A DNA stretch of 34,647 nt from Planctomycetaceae bacterium (GCA_016795145.1 JAEUII010000336.1:1-34647), one strand, 5' to 3'; shown: positions 8,885-16,870, numbered from the stretch's first letter. Notes: generated from the sequence alone by a model not told the origin. A program made the numbers and translations.

Positions 8885-9220
8885 GTGACTATCTTCCAGA
8901 AAATCATCAACAAAGAGATCCCGGCAAACATCGTCTACGAGGATGATCTCTGCCTCGCGTTTCGGGACGTGAATCCTCAGGCTCCGGTCCATGTGCTGCT
9001 GATTCCGAAAAAGCCCGTCAACTCCTTGAATGAACTGACGCCGGAAGATGCTGCATTGTGTGGTCACCTCATGCTGAAGGTTCCGCAGCTCGCAGCAACA
9101 CTTGGACTGGATGGTGGTTATCGAACCGTCGTCAACACAGGTGTTCATGGCGGACAATCTGTGTTCCATCTTCATATTCATATACTTGGTGGCCGTGCTT
9201 TGGCGTGGCCACCGGGCTAA
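8885..9220 (+). CDS. HIT-family nucleotide-binding hydrolase (HINT-like)
   Basis: The 111-residue product is a histidine-triad protein of the HINT branch, whose members hydrolyse nucleoside phosphoramidates or related AMP conjugates in the cytoplasm. The family pattern is complete: TIFQKIINKEIPANIVYED at the N-terminus, the AFRDVNPQAPVHVLLIPK strand, and the catalytic triad HLHIH followed by ILGGR and a W-P-P-G ending. The frame is open further upstream, but GTG at 8885 puts the start where the family starts and has GAGG six bases before it. The extra 109 codons of the longer frame look non-coding. A short 52-base gap separates it from the DUF3500 gene on the same strand, so co-transcription is possible. 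The length matches the usual 110-120 residues. Confidence 0.92.
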   Translation: MTIFQKIINKEIPANIVYEDDLCLAFRDVNPQAPVHVLLIPKKPVNSLNELTPEDAALCGHLMLKVPQLAATLGLDGGYRTVVNTGVHGGQSVFHLHIHILGGRALAWPPG

Positions 9221-9272
9221 ATGCCTCCTTTCCCTCCGCCTCTAAATTCCCACCTTCCCAAAGAGAACGAAA

Positions 9273-10295
9273 ATGAAACGACTCCTTCTGACAGCCACTC
9301 TGGCTCTGTGTTGCTGGTCGAAGCCAGCAGTTGTGATTGCTGACGATGGAACAGACACGCCAGGTGTGGCGATGGCAAACGCCGCCCTGAAACTGGCTGA
9401 GGTTCTGCCGGACGATCAGAAAAAGAAGCTCATGTACGGCTTCGATGACCCGGAGCGACTGAACTGGCACTTTATTCCGAAGGAGCGAAATGGTGTCGTG
9501 CTGTGGGACCTCTTTGGTGAACCTCGAAAGGCCGCTGAAGAACTCGTGAAGACCGGTCTGTCAGCCGCGGGCTATGCAAAGACGCTGCAGGTTCGAAGCC
9601 TCGAAGAAGTCCTGTACCTCTTTGAAGGTGGCGAAGAAGCTTACCGCCGTGATCGCCGACACCCTCACAAGTATCACCTTACCATCTTCGGAACTCCTGC
9701 CGCCAAAGGAACCTGGGGATGGCGTTTCGAAGGCCACCACATGTCGCTCAACTTCGTCATTCGGGACGGTGTTGTGGTGAGCAGTACTCCGGAAATGTTC
9801 GGAGCGAATCCTGCCTTGATCGACGCCGGCCCGGGACGATCACTTCGAGTCTTCGCGGCTCGTGAAGATCTCGGTCGCCAGATTCTGCTGGCCTGCAATG
9901 AAGACCAGAAGAAGCAGATGTGGATTTCCGACAAAGCCCCGGACGACATTCGAGGTGCTGCGGCTCCCCAGGCTGTCAGCGACGCGGCTGTCGGACTTCG
10001 CTTCGCAGATATGTCGCCAGACCAGAAGAAGCTGTTCCGAGAACTGCTTGGCGAATACCTGTCGGTGATGCCTGCTCAGGTCGTGAAAGACCGACTGAAG
10101 GCCATCGAAAAAGCGGGCATGGACAACATCCGAATGGGATGGTGGGGCGAGTCCGAAGTTAACAAGCGGCACCACTACGTGATTCAGGGACCGACGTTCA
10201 TCATCGAGTACAACAATACTCAGAACGATGCCAATCATGTGCATTCCATCTGGCGAAGCCTTGAAGGTGACTTCGCCATTCCGGTTGCGAAGTAA
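9273..10295 (+). CDS. DUF3500 family exported protein
   Basis: The 340-residue product starts with a signal peptide (MKRLLLTATLALCCWSKPA, then VVIADDG; cleavage near residue 24). Because of the Cys pair in the hydrophobic stretch, a lipoprotein cannot be ruled out. The body matches DUF3500: a charged region about LSAAGYAKTLQVRSLEEVL, then the hallmark WGWRFEGHHMSLNFV (about 146-160) and TPEMFGANPA, and a C-terminal IEYNNTQNDANHVHSIWR. The biochemical function of DUF3500 is not established; the conserved W-F-GHH-N block suggests a metal or ligand site, which is inference. Three DQKK motifs (about residues 49, 211 and 249) mark repeated helical segments. ATG at 9273 has an AAGAGAA purine run upstream. 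It lies between the HIT gene and the M16 pair, all on the plus strand. Confidence 0.9.
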   Translation: MKRLLLTATLALCCWSKPAVVIADDGTDTPGVAMANAALKLAEVLPDDQKKKLMYGFDDPERLNWHFIPKERNGVVLWDLFGEPRKAAEELVKTGLSAAGYAKTLQVRSLEEVLYLFEGGEEAYRRDRRHPHKYHLTIFGTPAAKGTWGWRFEGHHMSLNFVIRDGVVVSSTPEMFGANPALIDAGPGRSLRVFAAREDLGRQILLACNEDQKKQMWISDKAPDDIRGAAAPQAVSDAAVGLRFADMSPDQKKLFRELLGEYLSVMPAQVVKDRLKAIEKAGMDNIRMGWWGESEVNKRHHYVIQGPTFIIEYNNTQNDANHVHSIWRSLEGDFAIPVAK

Positions 10296-10460
10296 TCACT
10301 TGTTTGTCCCCGCGGTTCTTAGTTCTTGGTTCTTGGTTGGTGGTTCTTGGTTCAGCTCCCCTCCCGCGTTTCGGGAGGGGTCGGCCGATTAGGCCGGGGG
10401 AGGGATTTCTGCCTGAACTAACCGACACATCCTGGAGTTCGTCGGAACACTGGAAGAGGT
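10296..10460. repeat. Palindromic repeat element in the DUF3500/M16 gap
   Basis: After several TTCTTGGTT units (about 10319-10352) comes a perfect 9-bp stem CCCCTCCCG/CGGGAGGGG with a 5-base loop (10358-10366 with 10372-10380). It is followed at once by CGGCC-GATTA-GGCCG (10382-10396) and a GGGGGAGGG tail. There is no T-run, so it is a poor terminator. The composite structure is typical of dispersed REP-like elements. The ribosome site of the next gene lies about 55 bases further on. Confidence 0.65.
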
Positions 10461-11705
10461 ATGGCTCAGAGTATTGAGAGTTTTCGGCTTCCGAACGGGT
10501 TGCTGGTGATTGTGGAGCCGATGCATGATGTTCAGTCAGCATCGATGTCTCTGCTGCTGCCGGCCGGAGGTGTCCGCGATGGACGCGGACGCTGTGGAAC
10601 CGCAGCGATTCTGACGGAGATGTTGCCACGCGGCGCCGGCGGGCTCTCCGCCCGTGAACTCTGCGCCGCGATGGACAATCTGGGACTTCAGCGCAGTTAC
10701 CAGGTGGGAAGTGCTCACATCACCTTTTCGGCCGCGACAACGGCCGACTGCCTGCTCAATGCTCTTCCGCTTGTCGGGAAGCTTGTGACCGAGCCGCACC
10801 TGGAGGACGACGAATTTGAACCTGCTCGTGATCTGGTTGAACAGGGTTTGTCATCTCTGGAAGATGAGCCTCGTCAGCGTCTCAGCAAGGTGCTTCGACA
10901 GTACAGCTACGCAGCTCCATGGGGAAACTCCGCCGAAGGTGAGCTGAGTGATCTTCCGGCGATCACGCCGGACCATATTCGCGAACATTTTCAGAACTTC
11001 GTTCGCCCCGGTGAAGCGATCCTGGGTATCGCCGGCAACGTTTCACCCACTGAGATTCGAAAACGGATCGAGGATGTCTTTGGAGGATGGCAGTCCAAAC
11101 CACTTCCGTCGTTTTCGATTGAGACATGTCCGGAGTCACCGCTTCATCAAACTCACGAATCAGCTCAGACCCACATCGGTCTGTCGTGGGACACAGTGCC
11201 TTACCGCGATGAACGGTACTATGAAGCCTGGGCCGCCGTCAGCCTGCTGAGTGGCGGTATGAGTTCTCGGTTGTTCACGGAAGTGCGAGAAAAGCGAGGC
11301 CTCTGTTACGCAATCTCCGCGTCACTCAGCACACTTCGCGCAGAAGGTCGAGTGATGGCCTATGCCGGAACCACGACCGAACGTGCTCAGGAAACTCTGG
11401 ATGTCACCGTCGCGGAAATCCTTCGGTTGCATGAAGGCATCACTGACGAAGAGCTCCAGAGGTGCAAAGCTCGTGCAAAAAGTTCATTGATCATGCAGCA
11501 GGAATCCACGTCGTCCCGTGCGTCCTCACTGGCACGCGACATGTATCTGCTGGATCGAGTTGTCACACTGGATGAGATTCAGCGGCGGATTGATTCACTG
11601 ACTGTCGATCAGGTTCGGCAGTTCGTGATTGATCATCAGCCAAAGTCGATGGTCCTTGTGACGATTGGCCCCAACGCCCTGAACGGCGGCTGTCTGCCAG
11701 CGTGA
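10461..11705 (+). CDS. M16 peptidase-like subunit without the zinc site
   Basis: The 414-residue product has the two-lobed M16B fold (N-lobe about 5-200, C-lobe about 205-405). The zinc motif HxxEH is lost: the aligned segment reads AAILTEMLPRG, with Ala49, Thr52 and Glu53 at the three key positions. In contrast the C-lobe keeps the substrate-binding pattern RLFTEVREKRGLCYAI (about 273-288), which is diagnostic for the non-catalytic or R/Y-containing partner. Family knowledge: in mitochondrial processing peptidase and in bacterial M16B heterodimers one subunit carries the zinc site and the other the R/Y motif. The following gene, 63 bases downstream, supplies the zinc site. ATG at 10461 has a GGAAGAGG ribosome site directly before it. 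I see no signal peptide, so it probably acts in the cytoplasm. Confidence 0.9.
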   Translation: MAQSIESFRLPNGLLVIVEPMHDVQSASMSLLLPAGGVRDGRGRCGTAAILTEMLPRGAGGLSARELCAAMDNLGLQRSYQVGSAHITFSAATTADCLLNALPLVGKLVTEPHLEDDEFEPARDLVEQGLSSLEDEPRQRLSKVLRQYSYAAPWGNSAEGELSDLPAITPDHIREHFQNFVRPGEAILGIAGNVSPTEIRKRIEDVFGGWQSKPLPSFSIETCPESPLHQTHESAQTHIGLSWDTVPYRDERYYEAWAAVSLLSGGMSSRLFTEVREKRGLCYAISASLSTLRAEGRVMAYAGTTTERAQETLDVTVAEILRLHEGITDEELQRCKARAKSSLIMQQESTSSRASSLARDMYLLDRVVTLDEIQRRIDSLTVDQVRQFVIDHQPKSMVLVTIGPNALNGGCLPA

Positions 11706-11768
11706 AGACCTGTTTGAGTTGATTGTCCCGGAAACCAGTAACGACCATTCATAGCCCGAGCGCCATTC

Positions 11769-12995
11769 ATGAAGTTCCAGCAGCGAGTCCTTTCCAACGG
11801 TTTGACACTGATCGCCGAGACAAATCCGGCGGTCTACAGCGTGGCAGCAGGATTCTTTGTGCGAACGGGTTCTCGCGACGAGACCGCAGAAGTGTCCGGT
11901 GTCAGCCACTACCTGGAACATATGGCGTTCAAAGGAGATGACAAGTTTTCGGCAGATGACATCAACCGTGTGTTCGATGAAATCGGCGCGAAGTACAACG
12001 CCTCAACAAGTGAAGAGGTGACCATGTACTACGCCGCGGTTCTGCCGGAGTACCTGGAGAAGGCTCTGGAACTGCTGTCGTCTCTGATGCAACCTTCATT
12101 GCGCCAGGACGATTTTGACATGGAAAAAAACGTCATCCTTGAGGAGATCAGCATGTACGAAGATCAGCCTTCGTTCACATGCTACGACAACGTGATGGCG
12201 ACGTACTTCTCCGGCCATCCTCTGGGGCAGAGCATCCTTGGCAGCAATGAGAGTATCACAGCGCTGACTTCGGAGCAGATGCGTGCCTACCACCGTCAGC
12301 GCTATCACACCGGCAACATCATTCTGGCAGTTGCCGGGAACTGCGATTTCGACAACCTGTGTCAGCTTGCGGAGAAACACTGCAACAGGATTCCGAGTGG
12401 CACAACAGAACGCCGAATTCCAGAGTTCGTTTCGCGGCCAGCGACCCATCTGGTTACTCGAGAAGGCAGCCTGCAGCAGCACATTATGCAAATGGGGCCG
12501 GCACCCCGAGGACGTGATCCGCTGCGATTTGCCGCGGAACTTTTGTCGGTCGTTGTGGGCGACGATTCAGGCAGTCGGCTGTTTTGGGAACTCGTGGATC
12601 CGGGCCATGCGGAATCCTGCGACCTCAGTTTCACAGAGTACGACGGCGCTGGTGCGTGGATGAGTTATCTCAGCTGCAATCCGGAAGATGTGGCTGACAA
12701 CCTTGCAAGATGCCAGAAGGTCTTTGACGAAGTCTTCCGTGATGGCATCCGACCTGAAGAGCTGGAACAGGCTCGCAACAAAGTTGCGTCAAGAATCGTT
12801 CTGCGAGGCGAACGTCCGATGGGGCGACTCTCGTCGCTTGGCGGAAACTGGCTGTACCGTCAGGAATACCGTTCGATCGCTGACGACCTGAAAGTCATTC
12901 GGAGCATCACTCTGGATGAAATTCAGCAGGTTCTGCGAAAGTACCCGCTGACAATGACCGCGACCGTCGGCGTAGGACCGCTCGACACACTGTAG
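11769..12995 (+). CDS. M16 zinc peptidase, catalytic subunit
   Basis: The 408-residue product has the active-site motif SHYLEHMAFKG: His47 and His51 bind zinc and Glu50 is the base. The second acidic zinc ligand lies about 75 residues on, in NVILEEISMYEDQP (Glu125 or Glu126). The C-lobe segment equivalent to the R/Y motif reads SGSRLFWELVDPGHAESCDL, which lacks the RGLxY part. The pair therefore has complementary losses. Peptides or presequence-like segments are the usual M16 substrates; the natural substrate here is unknown. ATG at 11769 matches the family N-terminus (KFQQRVLSNGLTLIAE). Spacing to the upstream partner and shared orientation suggest one transcript. A strong hairpin follows the stop codon at 12997-13021. 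Confidence 0.92.
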   Translation: MKFQQRVLSNGLTLIAETNPAVYSVAAGFFVRTGSRDETAEVSGVSHYLEHMAFKGDDKFSADDINRVFDEIGAKYNASTSEEVTMYYAAVLPEYLEKALELLSSLMQPSLRQDDFDMEKNVILEEISMYEDQPSFTCYDNVMATYFSGHPLGQSILGSNESITALTSEQMRAYHRQRYHTGNIILAVAGNCDFDNLCQLAEKHCNRIPSGTTERRIPEFVSRPATHLVTREGSLQQHIMQMGPAPRGRDPLRFAAELLSVVVGDDSGSRLFWELVDPGHAESCDLSFTEYDGAGAWMSYLSCNPEDVADNLARCQKVFDEVFRDGIRPEELEQARNKVASRIVLRGERPMGRLSSLGGNWLYRQEYRSIADDLKVIRSITLDEIQQVLRKYPLTMTATVGVGPLDTL

Positions 12996-12996
12996 T

Positions 12997-13021
12997 CGCA
13001 CCGCGCGTTGTGCGCGGTGCG
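12997..13021. terminator. Hairpin between converging genes, possible terminator
   Basis: A perfect 10-bp stem CGCACCGCGC/GCGCGGTGCG has the loop GTTGT. It begins two bases after the M16 stop codon and lies 48 bases from the end of the converging gene at 13069. It is followed by GACTTCATT with no real T-run, so termination efficiency is doubtful. It could act for both strands. Confidence 0.5.
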
Positions 13022-13068
13022 GACTTCATTGAGAATATGCCATCAGCGAATGCTCGCAGGTGACCGGC

Positions 13069-14772
13069 TTAGAACATTCCACCGATCATGTCGAGAATTG
13101 CGGACGCCGGAGCTTCGGTACCAGGCTGAGTCCAGATCCACATCGTTCGCACCAGTTCAATTCCGATCACAGCGCACAGCACTGAGAACACGGTTGAACA
13201 ACCGATCAGGATCTTGATTCCGATGCCCCAGTCCACGTCAGCTCGTGAGCCGACACGGGCCGACGTCGGGAAGTTTCCAACCTGGGACTGGCCGGATTCG
13301 AAGTCGTCGTCGCCGAATTCTTCAGCGTCTGAAACGTCGTCCGTGTCCTCTTCGTAACCACCATCGTCATCAAAGGACTCGGCGTCGTCATACGATTCTT
13401 CAGCGTCGCCGGAGTCACTGTCATCCGCAAAGCCTTCATCTGCCAGTGCCGGAGCAGCGATTGTCCGTGAGTTATCGACGTCATCGTCTTCGAAAGTCAG
13501 AACGCTGGTGTTGGTTCCAACTTCTTCGTCGTCGTCCAGTCCGGCGAGTTCGAATTCACTGTCTTTGCCAACCACGGCGGCAGGAATTTCGAACTGCGTG
13601 GTCATCGCTGATGAATCTGACAGAGCCTTTGCCCGGGCCGCCGCAGGGATCGCCTGCATTGGCATCGTTCGGCTCATGTCCTGAACCGCAGGACCTTCGT
13701 CATCAAGGTCCAGAGAGATCCCGCTGTCACCTGCGTCCAGAGTGATCCCGCTGTCGTCGGCCCCAAGCTTCGCACCACTGTCGAAACTCTCAAGACTGAT
13801 GCCGCTGTCATCGGCTTCCAGACTAATGCCGCTGTCCAGTTCCAGTGAGATGCCGCTTTCGTCCGAATTCAGGTTCAGACCGCTGCCGCGAACATCAAGA
13901 CTGATCCCGCTGTCCGGGGAACCCGCACGAGTACTTGATCCTTTATTCAGCAGCTTCAGGTCGCTGTCATCAGGCATGATGTTCATCGCCATTGTGCGAG
14001 TCACATCCGCGGGAGCTTTTGGAGCAGGCGACGGATCTGCAAGGCGAATATCGCTGTCCGTACGATCAAGGCCCGTTGACAGTTTCACATCGCTGTCGCT
14101 GTCATCGAGCAGGATGTCGTCGGAACCCATCAGCTTCACATCACTGTCACTGTCGCTCTGACTGAGTTCCATCGCGCCTGTCGCTGCGAGATTCTCGGCC
14201 AGTCGCACATCACTGTCAGAATCAAACAGCTTCACGTCGGAATCGTCGTCGTCAACCAGACGCACATCGCTGTCTGAATCCGACTTCTTGCCGCTGATCA
14301 GGTCAATTTCCGCTTCGGTTCCAGCACCAACCAGTTTCACGTCGCTGTCGGAATCAGAAATCTTCAGGTCGCTGTCCCACCCGCTCAGATCAATCTCTGC
14401 GTCGGTCTCCAGCTTTGGTCCGGAGTCGCCTGAAAGTCGCACGTCGCTGCCAGACTGAGCCAGTTCCTTCACGCCGCCATCGTCAAATGGCGAGTCGTCG
14501 AAGAACAGACGAACGTCGCTGTCTGATGAAGACAGATCATCATCGCCGTCGTCCAGAACCGATGACGAGTCTCCGGTAATGATTGGAATGTCCGGAGATG
14601 AATCGGCCTGACGCGATCGGAGGTATTCTTCGATATCCTGCTCACGGAATTTCCAGCTGCCTCGGTCCGCGAAGCCACGAAGGTCACCCTGCTCGCGGGC
14701 ACGCATCACCTGATCGGTGGACATACCCAGCATGCTTGCGGCTTCTTCAAGGCTCAAATACTTCTTTGCCAT
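13069..14772 (-). CDS. HTH protein with Asp/Ser repeats and a C-terminal membrane helix
   Basis: The 567-residue product has an unusual architecture. Residues 1-55 (MAKKYLSLEEAASMLGMSTD to KFREQDIEEYLRSR) are an excisionase/MerR-type winged HTH. Residues about 82-270 hold eleven copies of a SD(V/L/I)(K/R)(L/I) core, often preceded by DSD. Residues about 286-360 hold six DSGI(S/T)L units plus a variant DSGAKL. Then comes a highly acidic Asp/Glu/Ser region (about 404-494), and a single hydrophobic helix IGIKILIGCSTVFSVLCAVI at about 514-540. Three (T/S)RT(M/I) words (VTRTMAM, MSRTMPM, NSRTIAA) punctuate it. A DNA-binding head tethered to the membrane by an acidic linker is inferred; no function is known to me. 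The ATG at 14772 is preferred over the in-frame ATG at 14835 because the HTH starts there and GGAG precedes it. The gene stands alone and converges on the M16 pair. A 5' palindrome may be an operator. Confidence 0.85.
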   Translation of the reverse strand: MAKKYLSLEEAASMLGMSTDQVMRAREQGDLRGFADRGSWKFREQDIEEYLRSRQADSSPDIPIITGDSSSVLDDGDDDLSSSDSDVRLFFDDSPFDDGGVKELAQSGSDVRLSGDSGPKLETDAEIDLSGWDSDLKISDSDSDVKLVGAGTEAEIDLISGKKSDSDSDVRLVDDDDSDVKLFDSDSDVRLAENLAATGAMELSQSDSDSDVKLMGSDDILLDDSDSDVKLSTGLDRTDSDIRLADPSPAPKAPADVTRTMAMNIMPDDSDLKLLNKGSSTRAGSPDSGISLDVRGSGLNLNSDESGISLELDSGISLEADDSGISLESFDSGAKLGADDSGITLDAGDSGISLDLDDEGPAVQDMSRTMPMQAIPAAARAKALSDSSAMTTQFEIPAAVVGKDSEFELAGLDDDEEVGTNTSVLTFEDDDVDNSRTIAAPALADEGFADDSDSGDAEESYDDAESFDDDGGYEEDTDDVSDAEEFGDDDFESGQSQVGNFPTSARVGSRADVDWGIGIKILIGCSTVFSVLCAVIGIELVRTMWIWTQPGTEAPASAILDMIGGMF

Positions 14773-14852
14773 GACGTTCAGGTCTCCCGAGTGGGATAGA
14801 GGGTGCAGCGGAATCCTCAGGTCGATACAGGACATTGGCTCTTTGGAACCAC

Positions 14853-14881
14853 TATCCTGCGCAAATTGACTGATCCGTCAA
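14853..14881 (-). promoter_or_regulatory. Candidate promoter with overlapping palindrome for the HTH gene
   Basis: Read on the minus strand, TTGACG (14881-14876) is followed after 17 bases by AGGATA, or after 19 bases by GATAGT, which is closer to TATAAT. The -35 box is one arm of the inverted repeat TTGAC-N6-GTCAA (14866-14881). The start codon would be about 75 bases downstream of the transcript start. An autoregulatory operator is a reasonable guess because the gene encodes an HTH protein, but the site is short and the -10 box is weak. Confidence 0.3.
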
Positions 14882-15201
14882 ATTCTAAAACCGGCCCCAG
14901 GTGATGCAAGTTCTTTGTTCTGAACACGCAACGAGTTGAGACGGTTATGACGGCTACCATAACCCATTCGCCAAAGTCCATGCCCCCCGTCCGGGGCGGT
15001 TCCGCAGGACCAGAACAACCGTTTCTCTCGAAAAAATCACTCCAGCCCGCCAAAACTGCGTTCGCTCAGCGCAGTTCGACAAAGTTCGATTCGGCCAGCC
15101 AGGAACGAGCCCTTCAGGGAATTCCCCCGGCGGCAAATTGACTGAGACGCTTTCCTTTTCCTCGCTTATTTAGCCGGTACAGCCGTCAGGACTCATCGTC
15201 G

Positions 15202-15221
15202 CGGTTCGCTTCGCCGAACCG
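15202..15221 (+). repeat. CGGTTCG palindrome, copy three
   Basis: Perfect 7-bp arms CGGTTCG and CGAACCG enclose CTTCGC, preceded by GTCG as in the copies at 4434 and 4481. Copy four lies 160 bases away in opposite orientation. Confidence 0.65.
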
Positions 15222-15377
15222 AGCGCGTTCTCCCGCGTCCCCAAGCGAAGTCAGATCTCCCCTGCCAGGCGACGCCACGCGATGGGGTTCCATGGAGTAC
15301 GGCAATTGGCAGTTTCCGGTGCGTTGAGATGCCTGTTATCGATTTCGGAGTCGTTTGGGCAACTGCGTGGGGCGCCT

Positions 15378-15395
15378 GGTTCGCAGGAGCGAACC
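15378..15395 (-). repeat. CGGTTCG palindrome, copy four, at the mgtE 3' end
   Basis: On the minus strand it reads GTCGCGGTTCG-CTCCTG-CGAACCAGGCG, starting about 10 bases after the mgtE stop codon. The same polarity and the same AACCAGGCG tail follow the TPR gene at 4434. There is no T-run. It probably forms an mRNA 3'-end hairpin. Confidence 0.65.
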
Positions 15396-15410
15396 GCGAC
15401 GATGGGTTCG

Positions 15411-16808
15411 TTAGTGCAGGAACAGACTGGCAATCTCGTAGAAAAGGACCACTCCCAGGACGTCCACCATGGCCGCGATCAGCGGGTTGGACATGATCGC
15501 CGGGTCCATGCCCAAACGGCGAAACAGCAGCGGCAGGAGCGTTCCGACGGACGTTCCCAGAGTCACCACGGTAATGACGGTCGTGGCAATGGCTGCAGAT
15601 TCAGGAATTCCTCGGCCGAACCAAAGCCATGCCACGGCAAAGTCCAGCAGACCAAGACCGGAACCAAGAAACAGCCCAATTACGAATTCCCGAAAGACCA
15701 GCTGGCGGCTGATCCCGTCACCACCCTTCGGGTCATTGGGAGCCAGCGCGAACATGCGAATGAACAAAGTCGCGGACTGGGATCCGGCATTCCCGCCACT
15801 CGCCATTACCAGAGGCAGGAACAACATAATGAGCGAGGTCAGCCCGGCGGATGCCGGCAGGCTCTGCCCCGGGTCCGTCGTTTCGCGATAATGGTCGATG
15901 ACGTGAGCATTCAGCAGGGCGACCACCGAAAGAAACAGCAGCCAAACGCCCCGCTTCCACAACACAATATGCAAAGGCGTGTCCTGGTACTCGTCTTCCA
16001 GTGGCGCAACTGCGCTTTGAAGATAAGCGTCCTCAGTTGCTTCTTCCTGAACGACGTCCAGAGCATCATCGTGCGTCACGATGCCAACAAGCCGGTCCTT
16101 CTCATCAACGATCGGAACTGCGATGAAGTTGTACCTCGCCAGTGTCTGAGCGACGGCCTCGCGAGAATCCGTGACCTTCAATCGAATCACGTCACGCTGC
16201 ATGATGTCCGACAGACGGGCATCGGACCTGGCAATGATCAGCTTGCGCAACGAAATGAAGCCTTCCAGATGGCGATCTTCATTGAGAATGTAAACGTAGT
16301 AAATCGTTTCGCTGTTTGGAGCCTGCTGCCGAAGCCGGGCAATTGCATCATGGACAGAAATGTTCGCCGGCAACGACGCGTATTCGGTCGTCATGATCGC
16401 CCCGGCACTGTCTTCGTCATACGACAGCATTCGCCGAACTTCGTTCCGCTCGGCCTGAGCCAGCAACCTGAGAACATCTTCCTGCCGGGCTTCAGGAAGC
16501 CGAGACAACAGGTCGACTCTGTCGTCGGACGACATCTTCTCCAGTAACTGAGACAGCTTTGGTGCTTCCAGCATCTCGGCCAGATCAGTTTGGCGTCGAA
16601 GCGAAATGAACTCAAAGATCTCAGTACGATGGTTCAGATCGGCCTGATCGAGGATCATCCAGATCTGATCGTCGTTCAGCTCTTCCAGCATCTCTGCCAC
16701 AGAAGCCGGATGCAGGACGTTACAAAGTGCCGCAAGTCCAGCAGTGTCCCCCTCCTGCAGCATCTGCTGCACGTCTGGAAGAATCAGCGTCTGCAAGGCG
16801 TCCGGCAT
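15411..16808 (-). CDS. mgtE: MgtE-family magnesium channel/transporter
   Basis: The 465-residue product has the full MgtE order: an N-terminal superhelical Mg-sensing domain (about 1-130, with LLSRLPEARQEDVLRLL and YDEDSAGAIMTTEY at its end), a pair of CBS domains (about 131-255, with VPIVDEKDRLVGIVTHDDAL), a connecting helix, and five membrane helices (about 280-465). The pore signature is present as LPLVMASGGNAGSQSATL, and the last helix contains the DPAIMSNPLIAAMVDVLG segment that holds the conserved Asp of the Mg site. Known role: Mg2+ uptake gated by cytosolic Mg2+ through the N and CBS domains; it acts in the inner membrane as a dimer. The frame is open to a TTG at 16820, but the ATG at 16808 has GGGAAG just before it and fits. 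It lies downstream of rpsI but beyond that operon's terminator, so it is probably transcribed separately. Confidence 0.95.
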   Translation of the reverse strand: MPDALQTLILPDVQQMLQEGDTAGLAALCNVLHPASVAEMLEELNDDQIWMILDQADLNHRTEIFEFISLRRQTDLAEMLEAPKLSQLLEKMSSDDRVDLLSRLPEARQEDVLRLLAQAERNEVRRMLSYDEDSAGAIMTTEYASLPANISVHDAIARLRQQAPNSETIYYVYILNEDRHLEGFISLRKLIIARSDARLSDIMQRDVIRLKVTDSREAVAQTLARYNFIAVPIVDEKDRLVGIVTHDDALDVVQEEATEDAYLQSAVAPLEDEYQDTPLHIVLWKRGVWLLFLSVVALLNAHVIDHYRETTDPGQSLPASAGLTSLIMLFLPLVMASGGNAGSQSATLFIRMFALAPNDPKGGDGISRQLVFREFVIGLFLGSGLGLLDFAVAWLWFGRGIPESAAIATTVITVVTLGTSVGTLLPLLFRRLGMDPAIMSNPLIAAMVDVLGVVLFYEIASLFLH

Positions 16809-16870
16809 GGGACTTCCCAACGGAATCTGACAGGAGACATTTGCGACGATTCAGATCGCCGCACCAATCC

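Larger units (their letters stand above)
14773..15410. other. Gap between the HTH gene and mgtE; promoter region and repeats
   Basis: I see no gene here. The part next to the HTH gene holds a promoter-like pair and a palindrome (14853-14881). The central part is GC-rich with short palindromic words (CCCCCGTCCGGGG near 14982, and a CTGCGTTCGCTCAGCGCAG stretch near 15057). The right part holds two inverted copies of the CGGTTCG element. The open frames here (for example 14947-15141) have unnatural composition and no start signal. Confidence 0.55.

Noticed and set aside
10358..10396. Intrinsic terminator after the DUF3500 gene
   Set aside because: The stems are strong but no T-run follows on either strand; it looks like a dispersed palindromic element.
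14773..14835. A start at 14835 for the HTH protein
   Set aside because: The 21 extra residues are not HTH-like and would place the start within the presumed 5' leader; MAKKYLSLEEAA is a natural start.
15282..16547. A 421-codon plus-strand open frame
   Set aside because: It is antisense to mgtE and rich in Gln, Arg and His, typical of a shadow frame.
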